Source: Steroidobacter gossypii (GTDB lineage: Bacteria > Pseudomonadota > Gammaproteobacteria > Steroidobacterales > Steroidobacteraceae). From it: 64,000 nt of DNA. Of this stretch, positions 23,179 through 32,028 are shown one piece after another. The position numbers and the translations under genes are program-made. A model generated the notes under the pieces. It was not told the origin of the DNA. It saw only the letters and a program-made list of their open reading frames with translations, and made no database searches. The stretch spans positions 1,240,001 through 1,304,000 of the forward strand of contig NZ_JAEVLS010000002.1 in the NCBI RefSeq assembly GCF_016801985.1. The letters run 5' to 3'. Numbering within the stretch: position 1 is the stretch's first letter; every line of letters begins with the position of its first letter.

Positions 23179-24672
23179 TCAGTGCGTGCACACCTTCGGA
23201 CGCGCGAAGTCCACATGTTTGAAGATGAGCAGCTTGCGCTCCCAGGCGCTCGCATGTATCGAAGCGCCTAGCGATTGCGCCGTCGCCCGTTCGTGGCGCA
23301 CGCCGTTGAGCTCGTACGTGACCCACGCGTCCGGCTTGTTTCTAAGCCGCTCCTTCAGAGAAAACATCACCAGCCCCTGATTGCGGTCGGCGAAATACTG
23401 CAGGTCCGGCTCCGATGAGGCCTTGATCATGGCGACGTCGTTCAGATACGGAAACAGATACGGCGGCTGCGGAATCAGCAGATGGTTCGACGTGCCCGCC
23501 TCGGTATGCAGGTTGCTGAACATCGCGATCGACGCTTCTGTCCGCAGGCCGATGTAAGGCGCAGTGCAGACGATGAACAGCGTGGCCGGCAACACATACA
23601 GCCACAACGGCCGCGACGGCGCGGAGGTGCCCCGCCAGGGCAAATGACTGAGCGCCGCTTCCGCCAGCAGCAGCATGCCAATGCCGCCATAAGCGACCCA
23701 CATCAGCACCCAAACGGACTGATAAATATGCGAGGGCGCAATGTGCGCCTGCCGGCTGAACAGGGACAGAACCGCCACGACGGTGACCGCGCCGCCGATG
23801 ACGACGCCGAACGGCAGGGCCTGGCCGAGGGCGCCGAAGCGATCGCGCAGGAACCGGAACAACCGTGCGCAGCTGTCGTAGAACCGCTGGCTCACCTCGC
23901 GCGGCACGGACAGGATGTACAGCGCGAGCACGAGGCTGGAGAAATCCATGTACCACGAGTACACGGAAATCGGGATCACGAAATGAAACATCAGCGCCAG
24001 GATCAGGCCGACCGCGAACCAGCGTTTCCAATACAAGGAGACGATCGCGATGGCCTCGACGATGAACGTGCTCCAGATCGCCAGATACTTGCCGGTGAGG
24101 CTGTCCTGCAATCCGAAGCCGTCGGCCAGCGGCATATACAACGCCACCGCGCAGCTGACGCGCGGATCCAGGAAGTCCGTATTGATCTTGTGGAAGATGC
24201 CGTAGAAATACATGATGGCCAACAGCGCTCGCGCCACGACCCGCATGTTTTCGTAAATGTTTTCTCGCATCTCGGTCGCGCTGCTATAGCGCAGGAGGGC
24301 GTGTGCGCAGATGACGAGGATGCTCGCGTTCATGAACGCGGCGATCATTTTGTTATTCCCTGCCACGGGCATCGCCACCGCGTATCGCGTCAGCATCACG
24401 CCGGCGAGCAGGAACAGCAGCGGCGTCCATCGAGGACGCCACACCAGCAACAGCGCCACCGCAATCGCCGCCCAGGTCATCAGCCCCAGCAATGCGCCAT
24501 CGCGAAAGATCAGCATGCCGCGATCGCCGGCCAGGCTGAAAATCGCAGCGGCCGCCCACACTGGCGAAAACGCAATCAAACCATCGGCGGCGGCGTGGTC
24601 GCCGGCCTGGCTGACCGCCGGACGCAAGTGACGCCAGAAGCCGACGAGTGAACGGTCCGCGCGGGCGCTCAT
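23179..24672 (-). CDS. HTTM-like multi-span membrane protein
   Basis: The product is 497 aa from ATG 24672, preceded by AGGGGAGA; a TTG 13 codons further upstream is the alternative. About ten hydrophobic segments fill residues 30-370. The middle (MYFYGIFHKINTDFLDP, then YMPLADGFGLQD) resembles HTTM / vitamin K-dependent gamma-carboxylase-like membrane proteins. A hydrophilic C-terminal domain follows. The reaction in bacteria is unknown. It stands alone between a LysE gene and a DCC-family gene. Confidence 0.65.
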   Translation of the reverse strand: MSARADRSLVGFWRHLRPAVSQAGDHAAADGLIAFSPVWAAAAIFSLAGDRGMLIFRDGALLGLMTWAAIAVALLLVWRPRWTPLLFLLAGVMLTRYAVAMPVAGNNKMIAAFMNASILVICAHALLRYSSATEMRENIYENMRVVARALLAIMYFYGIFHKINTDFLDPRVSCAVALYMPLADGFGLQDSLTGKYLAIWSTFIVEAIAIVSLYWKRWFAVGLILALMFHFVIPISVYSWYMDFSSLVLALYILSVPREVSQRFYDSCARLFRFLRDRFGALGQALPFGVVIGGAVTVVAVLSLFSRQAHIAPSHIYQSVWVLMWVAYGGIGMLLLAEAALSHLPWRGTSAPSRPLWLYVLPATLFIVCTAPYIGLRTEASIAMFSNLHTEAGTSNHLLIPQPPYLFPYLNDVAMIKASSEPDLQYFADRNQGLVMFSLKERLRNKPDAWVTYELNGVRHERATAQSLGASIHASAWERKLLIFKHVDFARPKVCTH

Positions 24673-24928
24673 TCTCCCCTGTTCCCCTTCTTTGCTGTGT
24701 TTATCGACCAACGACGCGCGCGCCCCCTGGATGGCGAGGCTGGCGGAGTCTGCCTGCGGCGCACTGCGGGCGCTACCTGTTACCAGGCTGCGTCATCGTG
24801 GCGCGCCACTAGTGGAAGCTCGCAATCGGGGCTGGTCGGATAGAAGCGAAAAACGTGCCGACCTGATCACAATGAATGCCAACGCTTGTTTGGAGTAATA
24901 TTCGCGGCACCTCTGAGGAGGAGTTCGC

Positions 24929-25087
24929 ATGGTTTCCCGCAGAAAATGGGCACTGTTGTTTCTCGCCGCGCTGGCGCTCGCCGGTGCGTACGACGCAGTG
25001 CGGAACTTGCCCGTGCTGAGTGGTTGTAATTTCTACTCCGACTGCCCCGACGATTCTGCAACGGGCACCGCCGCAGCCCGCGATTGA
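24929..25087 (+). CDS. Small secreted or membrane-anchored protein, 52 aa
   Basis: ATG 24929 follows a very strong ribosome site (GAGGAGGAG). The product has an N-terminal signal-like span (WALLFLAALALAGAYDAV) and two Cys in SGCNFYSDC. The stop lies 1 nt before the probable GTG start of the DUF393 gene, implying coupled translation. Too short for family assignment. Confidence 0.55.
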   Translation: MVSRRKWALLFLAALALAGAYDAVRNLPVLSGCNFYSDCPDDSATGTAAARD

Positions 25088-25088
25088 A

Positions 25089-25487
25089 GTGACCGAGCGC
25101 GCTCCCGATAACTGGCTGCTGTACGACGGCGAATGCCCCTTTTGCTCGCGTTACGTTGTTCACGTGCGCCTGCGAGAAGCAGTCGGGCCCGTGACCTTGG
25201 CCAATGCACGTGAGTGTCCCCAGCTCGTCGACGAGGTACGTCGACTCGGCTACGACGTCGATGCCGGCATGGTTCTCAAACTCAACGGACGCTACTATCA
25301 CGGCGCCGATTGCATCCACGCCCTGGCGCTGCTGACGACGCCGGCCGGGTGGTTCAATCGCATCAATTCACTCATGTTCCGTTCCCGCACCTTCTCACGC
25401 TTTTCGTATCCGATCCTGCGAGCCGGACGAAATCTCACATTGAAGCTGCTGGGGCGTTCACGCTTTCAGCCCACGCTGGACGCTTGA
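25089..25487 (+). CDS. DUF393 / DCC-family thiol-disulfide oxidoreductase
   Basis: The product is about 132 aa from GTG 25089, directly after the stop of the upstream small gene; an overlapping start at 25020 is possible. The family signature LLYDGECPFCSRYV is near the N-terminus with the CxxC pair, then HGADCIHALALLTTP. Proteins of this family often neighbour HTTM membrane proteins, and an HTTM-like gene is indeed adjacent on the other strand. The redox function is inferred from CxxC. Confidence 0.82.
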   Translation: MTERAPDNWLLYDGECPFCSRYVVHVRLREAVGPVTLANARECPQLVDEVRRLGYDVDAGMVLKLNGRYYHGADCIHALALLTTPAGWFNRINSLMFRSRTFSRFSYPILRAGRNLTLKLLGRSRFQPTLDA

Positions 25488-25495
25488 TCGCAAGC

Positions 25496-26425
25496 TCATC
25501 GCAAGGCCGCTGCCAGCTCTAGCCCGGGCACGTGATGCAGCTTGCCGATCTCCTGATTGGTGATATCGACGAAGTCCCGCGCAGCCGGCGATAAGTGATG
25601 CCAATGCCGGAACGCCCAGCCGATCGAGATCGGCGGCAGATCGCTGATGAGCACCGCTTTCACCGAGCCGCTCTTTTCGAAGTTGTACGCATGCACCGCG
25701 GGCACGATGGCCTGGCCGAGTCCGAGCTCGACGAACAGCTTCGCGGTATCGAAGTCGTCGAACACCACTTCCGCCTTCAGCTCCACGCCACGATGCAGGG
25801 CCGCCTGCTCGATGGCGCTGTGATGTGTGGTGCCCCCGGCCAGGCCGAGGTAACGAATGCCTTTGAGATCTTGCAGGCGGAGTTTGCGTCGGCGTGACAG
25901 GTCGTCGTTCTTGGTGGTCAGCAGGAACAGCCGCTGCCTGGCGATGGTTTTTTCGTTGATGCCGCGCGCCGGCTCACCGGTGGTGACGAAGCCCAGGTCG
26001 GCCCGACTCAGCCGAAGAATCTCGAAACATCGGCGCGTCGAGCTGGCGGGGAGAAAGCGCAAGTTGACGCCCGGATGCTCTTTGCGAAAGCGCACGACGG
26101 CGTGCCTCATGAAATGCCGGACCGTCGTGCCGCCGGTGGTGATGGTCAACGTGTCCGACTCGCCATGCCGTAGGGCGCGCACTCTCTGCAGCCCGACCTC
26201 GATCGCATCCAAACCTTCCAGCGCGAAGTCCTTGAGCACCCTCCCTGCTGCGGTGGGTTGGATGCCGCGCGCATGGCGCTCGAAGAGCCGGATGCCGAGC
26301 TCTGCTTCCAGCCGTGCGATGTGCTGGCTCACCGAGGACTGCGTCCGTTGCAGCTCGCGCGCCAGCGAGCTCATGCTGCCGGCTTCGCAGGCGGCAACCA
26401 AGATCCGAAGGTCTTCGAGGGTCAT
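25496..26425 (-). CDS. LysR-family transcriptional regulator
   Basis: The product is 309 aa. The N-terminal winged HTH is clear (LRILVAACEAGSMSSLAREL, QRTQSSVSQHIARLEAELGI, RLFERHARGIQPT), followed by a type 2 periplasmic-binding effector domain. It is divergent from panB with about 100 bp between starts, but panB is usually not LysR-controlled, so the target is unknown. Confidence 0.88.
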   Translation of the reverse strand: MTLEDLRILVAACEAGSMSSLARELQRTQSSVSQHIARLEAELGIRLFERHARGIQPTAAGRVLKDFALEGLDAIEVGLQRVRALRHGESDTLTITTGGTTVRHFMRHAVVRFRKEHPGVNLRFLPASSTRRCFEILRLSRADLGFVTTGEPARGINEKTIARQRLFLLTTKNDDLSRRRKLRLQDLKGIRYLGLAGGTTHHSAIEQAALHRGVELKAEVVFDDFDTAKLFVELGLGQAIVPAVHAYNFEKSGSVKAVLISDLPPISIGWAFRHWHHLSPAARDFVDITNQEIGKLHHVPGLELAAALR

Positions 26426-26527
26426 GTCGAGCTATAAGCGGCAGCTTGGATCAATACCGTCCACCTTAGCGTTGACTAATAGCTACGTAAATGGAATCGT
26501 GACCCACGAGTCATCGGGGGGCATTCC

Positions 26528-27379
26528 GTGAAGGGTCAACGACTTTCGACGATGGACATCGTCGCCATGAAGCGCCGGGGCGAGCGAATCGCAGCGCTTA
26601 CCGCTTACGACTACACGTCCGCGCAGATGATCGACGCAGCCGGGGTGCCGTTCATCCTGATCGGCGACACCTTGGGGATGGTCGTGCAAGGTCAAGACAC
26701 GACGCTGCCGGTGACGCTGGACCAGATCATCTATCACTCGCAGATGGTCGCGCGCGGCAGCCAGCGGGCGCTGCTCGTGGGCGATATGCCTTTTATGAGC
26801 TATCAAGTGTCCGTAGAGGATGCACTACGCAACTCGGCGCGTTTGCTGACCGAAGGCAAAGTGGGTGCAGTGAAGATCGAAGGCGGCGCTTCGATCGCAC
26901 CGACCATCGAGCGACTGGTCAACGTCGGCATCCCGGTGTGCGGTCATCTCGGCTTCACGCCGCAATCCGTGCACGCCATGGGCGGTCCGCGAATCCAAGG
27001 GAAGGAGCCTTCGGCGGCAGCGTCCCTGGTCGCCGATGCCAAAGCGCTCGAGGCCGCGGGAGCTTTCGCCATCGTGCTGGAGCTGGTTCCTGCCACCGTC
27101 GCTCAGGAGATCTCGCGGCGAGTGTCGATCCCGACTATCGGCATCGGCGCCGGCCCCCACTGCGATGGCGAGGTGCAGGTATTCCACGACCTGTTCGGGC
27201 TGTACAGCGATTTAAAGCCGCGCCACACGCGGCGTTACTTGAAGGTGGCGGAGGACATCGCGTCCGCCACCCGTCAGTTCATCCGGGATGTCTCCGAAGG
27301 AACATTCCCGGGCGCCGAGCAAACGTCCGATCTGGGGGCGGAAGCCAAAGAGCGCTTCCGCGCTTTACTGACCGTCTGA
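26528..27379 (+). CDS. panB: 3-methyl-2-oxobutanoate hydroxymethyltransferase
   Basis: The product is 283 aa. It transfers a hydroxymethyl group from methylene-tetrahydrofolate to 2-oxoisovalerate, giving ketopantoate for pantothenate and CoA. The family patterns are LTAYDYTSAQMIDAAGV, ILIGDTLGMVVQGQDTTLPVT, GAVKIEGG, GHLGFTPQSVH, IVLELVP and IGIGAGPHCDGEVQVFHD. It starts at GTG 26528. panC and panD are not adjacent, which is unusual but not rare. Confidence 0.95.
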   Translation: MKGQRLSTMDIVAMKRRGERIAALTAYDYTSAQMIDAAGVPFILIGDTLGMVVQGQDTTLPVTLDQIIYHSQMVARGSQRALLVGDMPFMSYQVSVEDALRNSARLLTEGKVGAVKIEGGASIAPTIERLVNVGIPVCGHLGFTPQSVHAMGGPRIQGKEPSAAASLVADAKALEAAGAFAIVLELVPATVAQEISRRVSIPTIGIGAGPHCDGEVQVFHDLFGLYSDLKPRHTRRYLKVAEDIASATRQFIRDVSEGTFPGAEQTSDLGAEAKERFRALLTV

Positions 27380-27424
27380 TAACCTCGTGGGCCCGTCTCC
27401 GCCTGGCTTCCTGGTCGAATCGAC

Positions 27425-28087
27425 GTGTCGCACCCGATCCTGCCCAAGCGCGCCATCGCCGCGCATTTTCTGCCCGATCGATATCGTTACTGGTACTCGT
27501 TGAGCAAACTCGCCATTGACCCGCTGTACGCGGCCGCGCCGGGAGCGTTTCGCGACGCGTCCGAGCCGGTGCTGGATCTGGGCTGCGGAATTGGATTGCT
27601 GCTGCATTGTCTGCGCGCCAGCGGCCGTAACCTGCCCTATCTGGGCGTGGACACGGACGCTGTGAAGATCGAAGCCGCGCGCAACGCCTCAGCCCGTGGC
27701 TGTCACAACGATGCGAGCTTCGAAGTCTGTGACTTGAGCGTTCGATTCCCGGCGCATCGAGGCAGCGTGGCGCTGCTGGACGTGCTGCAGTACCTGCCCC
27801 TGCCGGCGCAGGGAACGTTGCTGTCGCAGGCGGCCGAATGCGTCAGCAAGAAGGGCCAGCTGGTGATCCGCACCGGGCTGGCCGATGGCAGTTGGCGAAG
27901 CGCGATGACGCGGGCCACCGACCGCTTGGGGCATTGGGTCGGCTGGATGAAAACCTCGTTCAAGGCGCAACCCAGCGCGCAGGAGTTGCGCGCCGGGCTG
28001 CGCCGTCACGGTCTGCGGGCCGAGTTCAAGCCGCTGTGGGGCCGGACGCCATTCAACAACTGGTTGGTGGTGGCCCAGCGCCCTTGA
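27425..28087 (+). CDS. SAM-dependent class I methyltransferase
   Basis: The product is 220 aa from GTG 27425. The SAM-binding motif I is VLDLGCGIGLLLHCL, with GVDTDAVKIEAARNA as the acidic second strand and LLDVLQYLP as the post-motif. The N-terminal part (FLPDRYRYWYSLSKLAIDPLY) is typical of bacterial methyltransferases annotated near fatty-acid or polyketide genes. The substrate is unknown. It is 45 nt downstream of panB and may be co-transcribed. Confidence 0.75.
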   Translation: MSHPILPKRAIAAHFLPDRYRYWYSLSKLAIDPLYAAAPGAFRDASEPVLDLGCGIGLLLHCLRASGRNLPYLGVDTDAVKIEAARNASARGCHNDASFEVCDLSVRFPAHRGSVALLDVLQYLPLPAQGTLLSQAAECVSKKGQLVIRTGLADGSWRSAMTRATDRLGHWVGWMKTSFKAQPSAQELRAGLRRHGLRAEFKPLWGRTPFNNWLVVAQRP

Positions 28088-28105
28088 ACCTCAGAGCCGC
28101 CTCCA

Positions 28106-29755
28106 TCAAGGATAGATCTCGAACTCCTTGAGACCATAATTGCGCGCCGTCGTGCCTCGCCTGAGCGCAAACACGCGAATGTACCGGCTAGCCCCGCCCA
28201 ACCCGCGAATGTCGTCGATGCCGCCGTCGCCACTGCTCGTGCGGTAGATCGTCGCCCAGTTGTTCGGGGCCAGCATGGTCTGGATCATGTACTCGGATGC
28301 ATGCGCGCTGTCCCAAGTCAGACGCACGCGAGAGATCGCATAGCTCTGGCCCAAGTCGACATAGATCCATTGTTTGTCCTGACCAGCGACGCTGCGCCAG
28401 CTAGTTGCAGCGCTGCCATCCGTAACGTTAACAGGGCTATATGTGCTGCTTTCCGTGGTGCTCGGATACGCTCTCCTGCCGCGGGCGAGATTGACTGGCG
28501 CCTCGGTCACCGCAAGCATCCTGCCGAACTGCCTCCAGCCACTTGCTTCCAGCGGTCGTTCGCCACTCAAGAACGTGAGTCGGTCGCTGCCGCTCGCCTG
28601 CGGCCAGATTTCGACCACTTCCAGCTGCAAGCCTCGCTGGACGCCGGCCGCAAGTCGCTCGCCCAGATATAACGGATAGTCGCCCTCATCGACCGGTCCA
28701 CCGCCATTGCGAGTGACACCGAAGGCGCCCGTGCCGGTTTCAGAGAGCCCGAAACGTTTGCTACGGGCCAGCGCGAATTCGATGGCGGCCGGCAGGCCCC
28801 AGCCGCGCCTTGGATTCCAATAGTCGGCGGCCGGGTGATCCCAGATCGCGCGACGATTGGCTGGATTGGCGAGCCATTCGGCGAGCGTCACGTTCTGTCC
28901 GCTGCTCCAATCGTGATACGCGCTCTTATCGCGCGAGCGAGTCGGATTCCAGATCGGGCTGTAATGCGTGGGCGCAACGATGTCGACGTACTCATCGCCC
29001 GGATAGCTGCTCTCCTCGGTCAAGCCATAGTTCGCATACGAAGCCGAAGGGCTCCACATGGTCTCTATGACCATGCCGTGCGTATTCGCGTAGGCGTGCG
29101 CGAGATTGGCGACGTGTCGCCAGGCGGCGATGTAGGCGGCGCGAGTCGCTTCGCTTCGCACGCGCCAACCATACCAATTGCCGTTCTGTTCCCAGCCGAT
29201 ACGCAGGTAGATCTTGGCAAAGCCCTGGTTCTTGAAGGCGTCGAAGATCGCGGGCCAGACGCGGTGGCGGCCGGTGGCGGGATTCTCCAGATCGTACTTG
29301 CCGGCGGCGACGTCATTCATCATCGCGACCGCGGCCGTCTCGCTATACACACCGCGATTCGGATCGCCCTCGGGCAAGTCCAACTGAAACACCGTGGGGT
29401 CGTCGGTGAGCCCGACGCTGACGATGGGAATCAGATCGGGCCGGCCCTGGGCATCGAGTCGATTCAAATGTTCCGCCGAGCACAGTCTGGCGAGATTGCC
29501 CGCCGCCCAGGTCGCGTTGTTGCGCCACTTCGGATCGTACGTCCCGGGACTCCAGATGGGCTCGCGATAGTCGACGAATACATTGGTGGAATGGGGGATC
29601 TGCTGAACGATATCGACGAACGATCGATACTGCGGCGCCGCCGTTGCAGGCGTCGCGTCGCCAACGAAAAAGCCGAGCTTGTCGAACTGCTGTGCATGGG
29701 CCGCCACCGCGCCCATCAACATCCACAATCCCAGCGACCGTGCTGCTGCTCTCAA
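28106..29755 (-). CDS. Secreted glycoside hydrolase (GH26-like) with C-terminal F5/8 type C domain
   Basis: The product is 549 aa. A signal peptide ends near AAHAQ. Residues 30-400 form a TIM-barrel-like domain with WEQNGNWYGWRV and VIETMWSPSASY, in which the Glu of WEQNG could be the acid/base residue. Residues 410-549 are a discoidin-like (CBM32) domain: VNVTDGSAATSWRS, WIYVDLGQSYAISRVRLTWD. It is probably periplasmic or extracellular and acts on a beta-mannan-like polysaccharide. The exact family is uncertain. Confidence 0.65.
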   Translation of the reverse strand: MRAAARSLGLWMLMGAVAAHAQQFDKLGFFVGDATPATAAPQYRSFVDIVQQIPHSTNVFVDYREPIWSPGTYDPKWRNNATWAAGNLARLCSAEHLNRLDAQGRPDLIPIVSVGLTDDPTVFQLDLPEGDPNRGVYSETAAVAMMNDVAAGKYDLENPATGRHRVWPAIFDAFKNQGFAKIYLRIGWEQNGNWYGWRVRSEATRAAYIAAWRHVANLAHAYANTHGMVIETMWSPSASYANYGLTEESSYPGDEYVDIVAPTHYSPIWNPTRSRDKSAYHDWSSGQNVTLAEWLANPANRRAIWDHPAADYWNPRRGWGLPAAIEFALARSKRFGLSETGTGAFGVTRNGGGPVDEGDYPLYLGERLAAGVQRGLQLEVVEIWPQASGSDRLTFLSGERPLEASGWRQFGRMLAVTEAPVNLARGRRAYPSTTESSTYSPVNVTDGSAATSWRSVAGQDKQWIYVDLGQSYAISRVRLTWDSAHASEYMIQTMLAPNNWATIYRTSSGDGGIDDIRGLGGASRYIRVFALRRGTTARNYGLKEFEIYP

Positions 29756-29874
29756 GGGGATCTCCTTTGCTGCTGGCCCGCAAGTCGTTCACGGGCTCCT
29801 TGGCGCGGTTCAGATGTCCGCGTGCACAGGATCCGCGAGGTGCAGGAAATTGTTGATGAGCGCGAGTTCCAATT

Positions 29875-30630
29875 TCAGACCGGCAAAGCGGGCGAAGGTG
29901 CTTCAGTGTTTTCCTTGAGCGCCCTAAGTGAGCTGCCTAATTCTTTTTCTAACAAACGCAATAATGCGCTTTCGTGGGGACGAAGATAGAAATGTCCGCC
30001 GTTGAACCAATGTAGTGCAAAGCTCGCGAGGGTTTCCTCGCGCCAGGCCGCGAGTTGTTGCAATTTGATTTCATCGTCTCGACCCGCCAGCACTCGCAAT
30101 GGAACGGGCAAGCGCGCCGGGCCGCGATAGCGGAAGCTGTTACAGATCCCATAGTCGGCACCGAGCGCGTCGATCGCCGCACGCAGCATCTCCGGACAAG
30201 CGAACACCTCTTCCGGGGCGCCGCCAAAGTGACGCAGATCACGGATCAAGGCGTCGTCATCGTCACGTCCCGAGAAGCGCCAGCAGTCCGTAGACGGACC
30301 CGGACTGGCCGATGCGAACATCACTAGCGGCAGCGGCCGCTGCTGTAGCTGCAGCAGGCTCGCCATGCCGTACGCCAGCAGCCCGCCCATGCTATGCCCG
30401 AACAAGGCGTAGGGCCTTTCCAGCACTGGCGCATGCTCCAGACACAGCTGCTCCACCAATGCATCAAAATCAGTGCTGAAGCGTTCGCCAGCGCGCGCGC
30501 CGCGACCGGGCAATTCGATCGGGATCACCTCGATCCAGCGCGGCACCCGCAAGCGCCAGCGCTGGTACATCGCCGCGCTGGCGCCGCCGCAGGGAAGACA
30601 AAGCAGTGCGATCGAACTGCCCTGCTTCAT
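29875..30630 (-). CDS. Type II thioesterase (NRPS/PKS editing enzyme)
   Basis: The product is 251 aa. It has an alpha/beta hydrolase fold with ALLCLPCGGASAAMYQRW at the N-terminus, the nucleophile motif FGHSMGGLLAYG (Ser), Asp in VLAGRDDEI and catalytic His in NGGHFYL. Such enzymes free misprimed carrier proteins in non-ribosomal peptide or polyketide assembly. The start overlaps the MbtH-like gene stop by 4 nt. No synthetase gene lies in the window. Confidence 0.88.
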   Translation of the reverse strand: MKQGSSIALLCLPCGGASAAMYQRWRLRVPRWIEVIPIELPGRGARAGERFSTDFDALVEQLCLEHAPVLERPYALFGHSMGGLLAYGMASLLQLQQRPLPLVMFASASPGPSTDCWRFSGRDDDDALIRDLRHFGGAPEEVFACPEMLRAAIDALGADYGICNSFRYRGPARLPVPLRVLAGRDDEIKLQQLAAWREETLASFALHWFNGGHFYLRPHESALLRLLEKELGSSLRALKENTEAPSPALPV

Positions 30631-30917
30631 GCTCCGGGTGCCGACTCGGCCGTGGCGGCCTCGCTCGGCGCATTGCTGGACTGGGCCTCTGCCGCGGTCT
30701 TCTTCGCGTGCTCTTCCATCCAGATGCGCAGCGATTTGGGACGCATGTCCGTCCAGACTTTGCCGACATAGTCCAGGCAGGTCTTTTTATCGCCGGCTAC
30801 GCCCGTGTCGGTCCAGCCGCGCGGAATCTCCATGCCGTCCAGCCACAGGGAATATTGCTCTTCCTCGTTCACCAGCACGCGGAACTTGCCATTCTCGTCG
30901 TCGAACCCACCGGCCAT
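30627..30917 (-). CDS. MbtH-family protein
   Basis: The product is 96 aa against about 70 in typical members. The MbtH core (FRVLVNEEEQYSLW, IPRGWTDTG, CLDYVGKVWTDMRP) spans residues 11-65. The usual Pro after SLW is replaced by Leu. An extra Ala/Ser/Glu-rich tail of about 25 residues follows. MbtH proteins bind and activate NRPS adenylation domains. Coupled to a type II thioesterase, it points to a non-ribosomal peptide system encoded elsewhere. Confidence 0.9.
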   Translation of the reverse strand: MAGGFDDENGKFRVLVNEEEQYSLWLDGMEIPRGWTDTGVAGDKKTCLDYVGKVWTDMRPKSLRIWMEEHAKKTAAEAQSSNAPSEAATAESAPGA

Positions 30918-31181
30918 GGCGCCCTCCTCGAAATTGCCAATGCGATAAGCCGCGCGATGCTAGCGGGAGGGTCGGAGTGAGGCTCGGTCGAATCGAGGCC
31001 CATCACGGCATCAGGAGGGCATGAGCTCGCAGTCTCCGGGAATTGCGCATGAAACGACGCAACCCTGGACGCCCTCGGCGTCGTCTCGCCGAGCGGTCAG
31101 GCATGGATTGTTGGTTGGTTCAGTCGCGACGAGGGTGCGGACAATGACTACATCGATGGGACTTGGATGTGACTTCGGTGG

Positions 31182-31895
31182 TCACTTGACGCCGGCGATG
31201 CCCAGATTGATCCAGCCGTGATCGTGACCGCGCACCTGTGAGCGCTGCAGACGTTCGACTGAGCGGCAGCCGGCGCGCTTCAACGCCTGCTCGAGATATC
31301 GAAACGAAAACACGGCCAGATGCCAGTTGGGATGGCCCAACGTGCCCACGCCGTCGCCGTAGGAGAAGATGCGGCCCGACGCCCAGCGGCACGGATCCTT
31401 CTGCTCGTTGAAGCGAAACCAGCCATCCTGCTCGTAGTCACGGGAGCGTCGCTCCTCGGCGTCGACGAAGGCTTTGCAGATCTTCAGCCCATCGGGCACC
31501 CAGATCTCCAGGCGGCCGCCTGGCGAGACAATGCGCGCCCACTCGGCGAGCACGGCTTCAGTGTTGTACCAGGGGATGTGCTCCAGGATGTGACTCGCGT
31601 ACACCACTTCGAAGGCGCCGTCGGCGAATGGCAAGCGTTTGGCGGCGTCCCACACATAGTCGACGTTGGAAGCGGGAACCACGTTGAGCGTCTCGAAGCC
31701 GTCGATGCGCTGCGCGCCCGGGCCGATCTCGAGTTTGCGATGTGGTCGCGAGCGACGGCTGATGAGGTGCGCCGGAGTCAGCACCGCCTTGTGAAGCACC
31801 GTGAGCGGCAGATTCACGATGCGTTGACCGGCAAAGAACGCGCGTTTGGCGGCCGGACGGAAGCGAGGCGGAAGCAGTGACTGGAGCGCGTTCAA
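31182..31895 (-). CDS. SAM-dependent methyltransferase
   Basis: The product is about 237 aa. TTG 31895 is preferred because GGAGG lies 7 nt upstream; a longer frame reaches 31925. Motif I is LEIGPGAQRIDGFETLNV, followed by DAAKRLPFADGAFEVVYASH and HILEHIPWYNTEAVLAEW, as in SAM methyltransferases of cell-surface glycan clusters. The substrate is unknown. Confidence 0.72.
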   Translation of the reverse strand: MNALQSLLPPRFRPAAKRAFFAGQRIVNLPLTVLHKAVLTPAHLISRRSRPHRKLEIGPGAQRIDGFETLNVVPASNVDYVWDAAKRLPFADGAFEVVYASHILEHIPWYNTEAVLAEWARIVSPGGRLEIWVPDGLKICKAFVDAEERRSRDYEQDGWFRFNEQKDPCRWASGRIFSYGDGVGTLGHPNWHLAVFSFRYLEQALKRAGCRSVERLQRSQVRGHDHGWINLGIAGVK

Positions 31896-32028
31896 CGAGT
31901 GTCCTCCGTCATGAAGGAATTGCACGACACATGCCGAAGTCCAGGCAAGTGTACAGGCAATCTATTCCTTGCGCATGAAGGTGCTGTGACTGACGGCAAC
32001 TCGCGACAGCAACAGCAACGCTGCAACA

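Noticed and set aside
23482-24651. A 389-codon plus-strand open frame
   Set aside because: It is antisense to the HTTM-like membrane protein and has the His/Arg/Gln-rich composition of a shadow frame.
29875-30917. A siderophore or NRPS cluster around the thioesterase/MbtH pair
   Set aside because: Neighbouring genes are a glycoside hydrolase, a methyltransferase and a dehydratase; no adenylation, condensation or carrier domain is present in the window.
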